Below are positions 6,827-11,887 of a DNA stretch of 11,887 nt, in pieces. Both the position numbers and the translations under genes were made by a program. This stretch comes from CAYGLV01 sp964351025 (lineage in GTDB: Bacteria; Actinomycetota; Thermoleophilia; Gaiellales; Gaiellaceae): positions 1 to 11,887 of the forward strand of contig CAYGLV010000068.1 of the NCBI GenBank assembly GCA_964351025.1, in the 5' to 3' direction. Every line of letters starts with the position of its first letter. The first letter of the stretch is position 1. Below the pieces are notes generated by a model. The model saw only the letters and a program-made list of their open reading frames with translations. It was not told the origin of the DNA and did no database searches.

Positions 6827-7522
6827 TTGGCCTCTTCCTACGACGCGTTCGCGCAGATCTACGACGCCTGGTCGTCGCACATGACCGAGGACGTGGCCTT
6901 CTACGTCTCGCTCGCAGGCGAAGCGGACGGGCCGATCGTCGAGCTCGCCGTCGGCAACGGGCGCGTGGCCGTCCCCGTCGCCCAGGCGACCGGGAAGCGG
7001 GTGATCGGGATCGACGCTTCGCCCGCCATGCTCGCAGGGGCGCGGCGGCGGGCCGCGGCGGCCGGAGTCGAGCTCGATCTGCGCGAGGGCGACCTGCGCG
7101 ACTTCACCCTCGACGAGCCGGCTGCCCTGATCATGTGCCCCTTCCGCTCGCTCCTCCACCTGCCGACCTGGGCCGACAAGCGGCGTGTCTTCGAGCAGGT
7201 CGCTGCCTCGCTCGCGCCGGGCGGCCGCTTCGCGTGGAACGCCTTCGTCTTCAGCCCGCACATCGCCGCCGCGAACGACGGCGTCTGGAGCGAGCAGAAC
7301 GGCATCCGGCATCGCGTCGACCACGTCCCGGCCGACAACCGCGTCGACGTCACCCTGGAGAGCGGCGACCGGATCTCCCTCTGGTGGGCGACCCGCGGCG
7401 AGTGGGAAGGGCTGATCGACGTCGCGGGGCTCGAGGTCGAGGCGCTGTACGGCGGCTTCGAGCGCGAACCGTTCGACGAGCTCGCGCGCGAGTTCGTGTG
7501 GGTGGCACGCGCGCCCGCATGA
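6827..7522 (+). CDS. Class I SAM-dependent methyltransferase, copy 1
   Basis: This is a 231-residue class I (Rossmann-fold) methyltransferase. Motif I is VELAVGNGR at 38-46 and the acidic residue that binds the SAM ribose is D63 in VIGIDAS; EGDLRDF (87-93) and PGGRFAWNAF (131-140) are the later strands. The substrate is unknown; the C-terminal half (EVEALYGGFEREPF) is shared with the next gene. TTG 6827 is the only initiation codon in this frame that keeps the N-terminal YDAFAQIYDAW segment, which aligns with YDAIAELYDPW at the start of the neighbour; starting at the first ATG would remove it. TTG on a leaderless or nearly leaderless message suggests low expression. It is the first gene of a two-gene unit divergent from pheS; the proximity does not itself imply a role in translation. 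Confidence 0.87.
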   Translation: MASSYDAFAQIYDAWSSHMTEDVAFYVSLAGEADGPIVELAVGNGRVAVPVAQATGKRVIGIDASPAMLAGARRRAAAAGVELDLREGDLRDFTLDEPAALIMCPFRSLLHLPTWADKRRVFEQVAASLAPGGRFAWNAFVFSPHIAAANDGVWSEQNGIRHRVDHVPADNRVDVTLESGDRISLWWATRGEWEGLIDVAGLEVEALYGGFEREPFDELAREFVWVARAPA

Positions 7523-7540
7523 GGAACCCTGCGTCAACCT

Positions 7541-7556
7541 CCCACGCCCGCGTGGG
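7541..7556. repeat. Short inverted repeat between the two methyltransferase genes
   Basis: CCCACG and CGTGGG pair around CCCG, giving a 6 bp GC-rich stem that ends 6 nt before GTG 7563. There is no T-tract, so it is not a standard terminator. In the mRNA it would fold over the place where a ribosome binding site should be and could lower translation of the second gene. No better role is visible. Confidence 0.4.
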
Positions 7557-7562
7557 ACGCGC

Positions 7563-8267
7563 GTGAGTTTGTACGACGCAATTGCCGAGCTCTACGACCC
7601 CTGGAGTCGCAGCGTCGTCGAGGACATCGGCTTCTACGTCGAGGAAGCGCTCGCCTCGGGCGGGCCCGTCGTCGAGCTCGCCGTCGGCACCGGGCGGATC
7701 GCCGTCCCGACGGCGAAGGCGGGAATTCAGGTGATCGGCATCGACGCCTCGGCCGGCATGCTCGCCGTCGCAGCCGACCACGCCCGCGCCGAGGGCGTCT
7801 CGGAGCTGCTCGACCTCCGCCTCGGCGACCTGCGCGAGCCGCCGGTCACCGAACGCGTCCCGCTCGTCACGATCCCGTTCCGATCACTCCTGCACATGAC
7901 GACCGAGCCGGACCGGCTCGCGGCGCTCGCCGCGGCGCGCGAGCTGCTCCTCCCCGGCGGCCGTCTCGTCTTCGACGTCTTCTCGCCGAGCCGCGATGAC
8001 GTCGAGACGACGCACGGCCGCTGGCTCGAGCGCGAGGCCGGCATCTTCGAGCGCGCCGACTGGGACGAGAACGAACGCACGCTCACGCTCTCGGTGCGTG
8101 GCGGTACGCAGGCCGCGACGATGACGCTGGCCTGGCTCGCGCCGCCCGAGTGGCACGCGCTGCTGGAGAGGGCCGGCTTCGCCGTCGAGGCGCTCTACGG
8201 CTGGTTCGACCGGCGCCCGTACACCGGTCAGGAGGACTTCGTGTTCGTCGCTAGGCGACCGGAGTGA
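7563..8267 (+). CDS. Class I SAM-dependent methyltransferase, copy 2
   Basis: This 234-residue protein is a paralogue of the preceding gene, sharing its plan from end to end: YDAIAELYDPWS (4-15), motif I VELAVGTGR (37-45), VIGIDAS with D61, LGDLRE (87-92), PFRSLLHM (105-112), PGGRLVFDVF (131-140) and EALYGWFDRRPY (209-220). It should use S-adenosylmethionine; the substrate is unknown. The copies likely arose by tandem duplication and have diverged substantially. GTG 7563 aligns with the start of copy 1 and lies 40 bp after its stop. No Shine-Dalgarno is apparent and a hairpin sits just upstream. The last 17 bases overlap the end of the convergent MOSC gene. Confidence 0.88.
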   Translation: MSLYDAIAELYDPWSRSVVEDIGFYVEEALASGGPVVELAVGTGRIAVPTAKAGIQVIGIDASAGMLAVAADHARAEGVSELLDLRLGDLREPPVTERVPLVTIPFRSLLHMTTEPDRLAALAAARELLLPGGRLVFDVFSPSRDDVETTHGRWLEREAGIFERADWDENERTLTLSVRGGTQAATMTLAWLAPPEWHALLERAGFAVEALYGWFDRRPYTGQEDFVFVARRPE

Positions 8268-9000
8268 CGGGATCGCCGACACGCACGCTCCCGGGCTCGA
8301 CGACCTCCGCGTAGACGCCGAACATCGGCTTGCCCCCGGACTCGCCGCGGTGGTCATTGATCGCCCGCAGCGTGTCGAAGTCCCGGTAGCCGGTCTGCGG
8401 ATCCTGCGTCGTCACGGCGCAGCGCGGCACGGAAGCCGGGATCCGCAGCAGCGCCTCGCCTGCCCGCACGTCTCGCCCGATCCACTCGTCCTCCTCGTAT
8501 GCCGTGCAGCCGTCGAGCTCGAGCAGCATGCGGAACCGTCGGGGATCGAGCACCGTGTTGAGCCCGCCGCGCCGCGAGAGCTCCTCGACCGACGCGTGGG
8601 AGACGAGGGTTGCGACATGGATGTCGGTGCCGCTCACGTTGCCGTCCACGCAGACGAGGCGCAGCGACTCGCCGGTGTAGGCCGACAGGGCCTCGGCCCA
8701 CGGCCCCTCGACGATCCGGCCGGGCACCGTGCGCTCCCCATAGAAGTCGGTCTGCACGGGCTCGCCAAGCGCAACCTCGCCCTCGACCGCGTCGACGTAG
8801 GGAATGCGCAGCAGGAGCCGGCCCGTGTCCGCGTCCCAATCGGGCCGCACTTGCACGAGCGGGCCGCAGCCCGTGCCGTTGAAAAGCCGGCCGTCGGCGT
8901 CCACGAGGTGGAAGCGGCGGTCCTGCTCCACGCCGCGCTCGCCGAGTGAGATCTCGGCGGGATGCTGCAGCCCCAGGCTCTTGACCGGCGCGATGTTGAT
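8251..9000 (-). CDS. MOSC domain protein with N-terminal beta-barrel (mARC/YcbX-like); start codon uncertain
   Basis: The protein joins a MOSC N-terminal beta-barrel domain (INIAPVKSLG onward) to a C-terminal MOSC domain. The signature RCAVTTQDPQTG (193-204, Cys194) followed by FDTLR matches the region of mARC and YcbX proteins in which the Cys binds the molybdenum cofactor, so a cofactor-dependent reductase of N-hydroxylated compounds is plausible; the substrate is unknown. The start is a problem: between the upstream stop (9006) and the conserved first strand this frame has no ATG, GTG or TTG. ATC 9000 is annotated here as a non-standard start to keep the conserved strand. GTA 9009 sits where a 4-base-overlap start would lie, and GTG 8931 would lose 23 residues. 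A sequencing error or a frameshift fusion with the upstream gene is also possible. The 3' end overlaps the methyltransferase by 17 bp. Confidence 0.82.
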   Translation of the reverse strand: MNIAPVKSLGLQHPAEISLGERGVEQDRRFHLVDADGRLFNGTGCGPLVQVRPDWDADTGRLLLRIPYVDAVEGEVALGEPVQTDFYGERTVPGRIVEGPWAEALSAYTGESLRLVCVDGNVSGTDIHVATLVSHASVEELSRRGGLNTVLDPRRFRMLLELDGCTAYEEDEWIGRDVRAGEALLRIPASVPRCAVTTQDPQTGYRDFDTLRAINDHRGESGGKPMFGVYAEVVEPGSVRVGDPVTPVA

Positions 9001-9005
9001 CCGGG

Positions 9006-9422
9006 CTACAGCAGCGATACGTCGTCTCCAACGGCGACGTCGCCGCCCTCGACGACGACGGCGAGCATGCCGCGCCGGCCGTCGAGCTCGGCGCGCAGCC
9101 CCTCCCGCAGCGCATCCATCTTGTGGCAGGGCTCGCAGACCATCGTGACCTCGAAGACCGCGTCCCCGGCGCGCACGCGCTGCCCGAGCTCCCAGGTCTG
9201 AACGTCGGCCCCGGACACCGTGACGTTCTCGCGGGTCGCGCCCGGCTCGACGCCGACGGCGTCCAGATGCAACGCGGAGGCAAAGAGCACCTCGCGCCGC
9301 TCCCGGCCCGCGTGCGCGCAGCCCTCGAAGCCGTGCCCAGCGACCGCCCGCGCTCGCTCGACGTGAGTCGAGAGCCCGCTGCCCTTGGCGGGAGAGACGA
9401 AGAGGCCCGAGACAGTACCCAC
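9006..9422 (-). CDS. Short MOSC domain protein (YiiM-like)
   Basis: This 138-residue protein is a single MOSC domain, the fold that carries sulfur or the molybdenum cofactor on a conserved Cys. GLFVSPAKGSG (6-16) is the first strand, RENVTVSGADV (64-74) and LGQRVRAGDAVFEVT (79-93) form the barrel, CEPCHKM (96-102) has Cys99 at the position of the family's conserved Cys, and RGMLAVVVEGGDVAVGDDV (117-135) closes the domain. GTG 9422 is supported by a TAGTTT -10 box 6 nt upstream. It heads a two-gene unit with the longer MOSC protein, whose coding begins within a few bases of its stop, so the two are probably translated together. No molybdopterin biosynthesis genes are in view, and the substrate is unknown. 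Confidence 0.87.
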   Translation of the reverse strand: MGTVSGLFVSPAKGSGLSTHVERARAVAGHGFEGCAHAGRERREVLFASALHLDAVGVEPGATRENVTVSGADVQTWELGQRVRAGDAVFEVTMVCEPCHKMDALREGLRAELDGRRGMLAVVVEGGDVAVGDDVSLL

Positions 9423-9434
9423 GACCGAAAACTA
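9423..9434 (-). promoter_or_regulatory. Leaderless promoter for the MOSC gene pair
   Basis: TAGTTT (9434-9429 on the minus strand) fits TANNNT and lies 6 nt before GTG 9422. The -35 region, around 9451-9457, is weak and overlaps the -35 of the divergent lemA promoter. Confidence 0.45.
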
Positions 9435-9454
9435 CCAGCGCGCCAATCCAGGTC

Positions 9455-9492
9455 TTGACGAGCCCGCCGGGGACCGTAGTAGGGTGTTCGCA
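9455..9492 (+). promoter_or_regulatory. Leaderless promoter for lemA
   Basis: TTGACG (9455-9460) matches the -35 consensus at five of six bases. TAGGGT (9480-9485) fits TANNNT and ends 7 nt before GTG 9493, but the spacing is 19 bp; TAGTAG (9477-9482) has better 16 bp spacing and would give a leader of a few bases. Either way the leader is very short or absent. Confidence 0.5.
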
Positions 9493-10050
9493 GTGATCGT
9501 CGTCTGGATCCTCATCGCCGCGGTCGCGCTGCTCGCGTTCCTGCTCGTCCTGCTCTACAACCGGCTCGTCCGGCTGCGGAACCGCGTGCAGAACGCGTGG
9601 GCCCAGGTGGACGTCCAGCTCCGGCGCCGCTACGACCTGATCCCGAACCTCGTCGAGACGGTCAAGGGCTACGCCGCGCACGAGCGCACCGTCTTCGAGG
9701 AGGTAACCGAGGCGCGCACACGCGCCCAGGGCGCCCGCTCGGTCGACGAGGCGGCGGCAGCGGAGAACGTCCTCACCGCAGCGATCGGACGCCTGTTCGC
9801 GGTCGCCGAGGCGTATCCCGAGCTGCGCGCCACCGAGAACTTCCAGCAGCTCCAGACCGACCTCACAGACACCGAGGGCAAGATCGCGATCTCGCGGCAG
9901 GTCTACAACGACACGGTACTGACGTACAACAACGCGATCCAGACGGTGCCGGCGAACATGGTGGCCGGCCTGTTCGGCTTCGCAGTCAAGCCGTTCTTCG
10001 AGACCGAGGACGCGGCGCGCGAGGCGCCGCAGGTCCGCTTCCAGGCCTAG
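9493..10050 (+). CDS. lemA: LemA family membrane protein
   Basis: This 185-residue protein is a clear LemA-family member, a small membrane protein with one N-terminal transmembrane helix (about residues 2-22) and a helical domain after it. The diagnostic block YNRLVRLRNRVQNAWAQVDVQLRRRYDLIPNLVETVKGYAAHE spans 22-64, and ATENFQQLQTDLTDTEGKIAISRQVYND (113-140) and the C-terminal FGFAVKPFFE are also typical. The family's biochemical role is poorly defined; it is often encoded beside TPM-domain or DUF2207 membrane proteins, as here. GTG 9493 gives the normal family length and follows the -10 box by 7 nt; GTG 9484 would add only three residues. The downstream DUF2207 gene starts four bases after the stop, so the two form an operon and probably act together at the membrane. 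Confidence 0.95.
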   Translation: MIVVWILIAAVALLAFLLVLLYNRLVRLRNRVQNAWAQVDVQLRRRYDLIPNLVETVKGYAAHERTVFEEVTEARTRAQGARSVDEAAAAENVLTAAIGRLFAVAEAYPELRATENFQQLQTDLTDTEGKIAISRQVYNDTVLTYNNAIQTVPANMVAGLFGFAVKPFFETEDAAREAPQVRFQA

Positions 10051-10054
10051 CCGG

Positions 10055-11887
10055 ATGAGGCGCGCGCTCGCGCTCGCGCTGCTCGCCTGCCTCGCATTCG
10101 CAGGGCAAGCCGCGGCGAAGGAGTTCACGCTCCCAGCCGCACAGGTGTCGGTCGAGGTGGCCGCCGACGGGTCTGTCGCCGTCTTCGAGCAGATCACCTT
10201 CGACTTCTCAGGGGACTTCAGCGGCGCCTACCGCGAGATTCCGCTCCGGCCCGGCGAGTCGATCGACGCAGCGCTCGTGACCGAGGACGGCCGCGCGTAC
10301 AGCCCGGGAGCCTCTGCCGAGCTCGGGTCGGCGGGTGCGCCGGACACCTTCGGGACGGTGCGCACCGAGCGCGGCCTGCGGATCGTCTGGCACTACACCG
10401 CGAGCACGGAGCGGCGCACGTTCGTCGTCAGCTACCGGCTGCTCGGCCTCGCCGTCGCCCACGACGACGTCGTGGACGTCAACCTGAAGGTCTGGGGGAG
10501 CGAATGGAAGACGGGGCTCGGCAGCCTCGAGGCCGGCCTGCGCGGCCCGGCCGACGTGCAGCGGGCCTGGGGGCACCCGGTGTGGGTGCGCGGCGACGTG
10601 ACGCTCGACGGCCGCGCGGCGGTGCTGCGCGCGCTCGATGTCCCCGCAGGCCAGTTCGTCGAGCTGCGGGCGCTCTTCCCCCGCGCCGCGTTCACGTCCA
10701 CCGCCGCAATGAAAGTGGAACCGGGGCGGGCGCTCGAGGCGATTCTCGCGCAGGAGCAGGGCGACGCCGCCCGCTTCGAGCGCGACAAGCAGCGCATCGA
10801 CAACGCGATCGAGCACATCGGTCGCACGCTTCTCATCCTCCTCCTGCTCGCGGTCGGCCCCGCCCTCCTGCTCATCGCGGCCGCCTGGTGGCTCTACGGC
10901 CGGGAGCGGCGCACGACCTACGACCGCGAATACGAGCAGGAGCCGCCGACCGACACGGAGCCGGCGCTCGTGCCCGTGCTCCTGGGTCAGGGGGGCGAGC
11001 CCGGCTCCTACGAGTTCACGGCGACGCTCTTCGACCTGATCCGGCGCGGCCGCTACACAGCGGCGCCCGTCACGACCGAGAAATCGTCCTGGGCCGGCCT
11101 GCAGAAGGAACAGGTCGCGGACCTCGAGCTCTCGCAGGGCAAACAGATCGAGCTGACCCCCTTCGAGCAGCACGTCGCCGCCGTCGTGGATTTCGCGCTG
11201 CAGGAGGGCCCGGAGCGGCTCTCCCGCTTCCGCGACCGGCTCGACGACGACCGCCCGCAGAACTCGGAGCGGTTCACCGACTTCAAGGAAGCGGTGGGAG
11301 CCGAGGTGCGACGCCGCAAGTGGCTCGTCTCGCACGGCCTCGTGCCACTGCTCGCAGCGCTGGTCGCCTTCGGCGCAGCCGGAGCGCTCTTGCTCTGGAT
11401 CGGCATCGACGGCTGGCGTCCTGTGTGGCCGCGCTGGAGCGACGTCGTGCTCGCCGCGCTCGGCGTCTGCGCACTCACCGACGCCGGAGTGATCGGCGTC
11501 GCCGCCGCCTCGCGCCGGCTGTGGAAGCGCCGCACGAAGGCGGGCCAGACCGAGGCCGAGCGCTGGGAGGCGTTCCGCCGCTACCTGACCGACTTCCCGC
11601 GCCTCCAGGAGGCTCCGCCGGCGACGCTCGCGCTCTGGGAGCGCTTCCTCGTCTACGGGATCGCCTTCGGGATCGCCGAGCGCGTCCTCCAGGGCGCCCA
11701 GCTGCACATGCCGGCGGAACTGCACGACGCGAGCACGATCTACTGGATCAGCCCGACCGGCGACCTCGGCTCCGGCCCGAGCGCGCTCGCGATCGGCGAC
11801 CTCGCGTCGGGCTTCGGCTCGGCGCTCTCGCCCCCTTCGTCGGGGTCCGGGGGCGGCGGCGGCGGCTTCTCGGGCGGAGGAGGAGGC
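10055..11887 (+). CDS. DUF2207 family membrane protein, 3' end missing
   Basis: The frame stays open from ATG 10055 to the window edge, giving 611 residues. It has a signal peptide (residues 1-21, ending QAAA), an extracytoplasmic beta-rich DUF2207 domain (about 24-215, with AYREIPL, IVWHYTAS and DVNLKVWGSEWKTGL), a first membrane helix at about 258-281, a cytoplasmic region with ATLFDLIRRGRY (323-334), and two more helices at about 429-451 and 464-486. The stretch WEAFRRYLTDFPRL...WERFLVYGIAFGIAERV (504-543) is characteristic of the family. From about 596 the protein becomes almost pure Gly/Ser, the usual ending of these proteins, so only a short tail is probably missing. It follows lemA by 4 bp. 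The molecular function is unknown; an envelope role with LemA is inferred from context. A long antisense frame covers much of it but has no homology signature. Confidence 0.93.
   Translation, partial: MRRALALALLACLAFAGQAAAKEFTLPAAQVSVEVAADGSVAVFEQITFDFSGDFSGAYREIPLRPGESIDAALVTEDGRAYSPGASAELGSAGAPDTFGTVRTERGLRIVWHYTASTERRTFVVSYRLLGLAVAHDDVVDVNLKVWGSEWKTGLGSLEAGLRGPADVQRAWGHPVWVRGDVTLDGRAAVLRALDVPAGQFVELRALFPRAAFTSTAAMKVEPGRALEAILAQEQGDAARFERDKQRIDNAIEHIGRTLLILLLLAVGPALLLIAAAWWLYGRERRTTYDREYEQEPPTDTEPALVPVLLGQGGEPGSYEFTATLFDLIRRGRYTAAPVTTEKSSWAGLQKEQVADLELSQGKQIELTPFEQHVAAVVDFALQEGPERLSRFRDRLDDDRPQNSERFTDFKEAVGAEVRRRKWLVSHGLVPLLAALVAFGAAGALLLWIGIDGWRPVWPRWSDVVLAALGVCALTDAGVIGVAAASRRLWKRRTKAGQTEAERWEAFRRYLTDFPRLQEAPPATLALWERFLVYGIAFGIAERVLQGAQLHMPAELHDASTIYWISPTGDLGSGPSALAIGDLASGFGSALSPPSSGSGGGGGGFSGGGGG

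Noticed and set aside
8990..9020. Programmed -1 frameshift joining the two MOSC genes
   Set aside because: The frames would allow it, but there is no slippery heptamer at CTGCTGTAG and no clear downstream structure; kept only as one explanation for the missing start codon.
8251..10197. A 648-residue minus-strand frame that could make the longer MOSC protein far larger
   Set aside because: Only the part below about position 9010 resembles a protein family. The rest is antisense to lemA and overlaps the short MOSC gene in another frame.
10208..11725. Open frame of 505 codons on the minus strand, opposite DUF2207
   Set aside because: It is a shadow caused by GC-rich codons read backwards; its composition is Arg/Ala/Glu/Gly-rich and motif-free, while the plus strand encodes a recognisable DUF2207 protein with signal peptide and membrane helices.
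11848..11887. G-rich repetitive tract at the right edge, which might be taken for a repeat or G-quadruplex element
   Set aside because: It is explained by Gly codons of the Gly-rich tail expected in DUF2207 proteins.
1..11887. Defence system, CRISPR, prophage, transposon or biosynthetic cluster
   Set aside because: No spaced repeats, transposase, integrase, nuclease or synthase motifs are visible on either strand; gene content and base composition look like ordinary chromosome throughout.

Overview
This window is about 11.9 kb of very GC-rich bacterial chromosome. It is densely packed with housekeeping and small accessory genes. High GC, extensive spurious antisense reading frames, frequent GTG/TTG starts, almost no visible Shine-Dalgarno sequences and -10 boxes sitting 6-8 nt before the start codons all point to an actinobacterium. 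The protein style fits a Thermoleophilia-type lineage (Gaiellales/Solirubrobacterales), but that placement is an impression and was not tested. No mobile element, CRISPR array, tRNA or rRNA is visible.

The layout alternates strictly between strands in small units. (1) Minus, 1-1664: the alpha and beta E1 subunits of a thiamine-diphosphate-dependent 2-oxoacid dehydrogenase (pyruvate/acetoin type); the beta gene runs off the left edge. (2) Plus, 1689-2330: an unrecognised 213-residue protein made of two copies of one unknown domain. (3) Minus, 2358-3026: a secreted protein with two cupredoxin domains, each with a complete type 1 copper ligand set. (4) Plus, 3098-3514: a stand-alone cyclic-nucleotide-binding domain. 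(5) Minus, 3501-6802: pheS-pheT, encoding phenylalanyl-tRNA synthetase. (6) Plus, 6827-8267: two paralogous SAM-dependent methyltransferases. (7) Minus, 8251-9422: two MOSC-domain (molybdenum cofactor-binding type) proteins. (8) Plus, 9493-11887: lemA and a DUF2207 membrane protein cut by the right edge just inside its Gly-rich tail.

The units meet head-to-head four times and tail-to-tail three times. The tail-to-tail junctions are very tight: a 27 bp gap, a 14 bp overlap and a 17 bp overlap, none with a recognisable terminator. All four head-to-head gaps (24, 71, 24 and 70 bp) contain divergent -10 elements placed so that transcription would begin at or almost at the start codon, so most units here probably make leaderless mRNAs. 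In the two 24 bp gaps the opposing -10 boxes overlap; in the ~70 bp gaps the -35 regions overlap.

I do not see a clear new multi-gene system. The observations most worth following up are the divergent leaderless promoter architecture (including a palindrome at 1667-1682 over two opposing -10 boxes), the duplicated-domain protein of unknown function, and a MOSC gene that lacks any ordinary start codon at its expected beginning.
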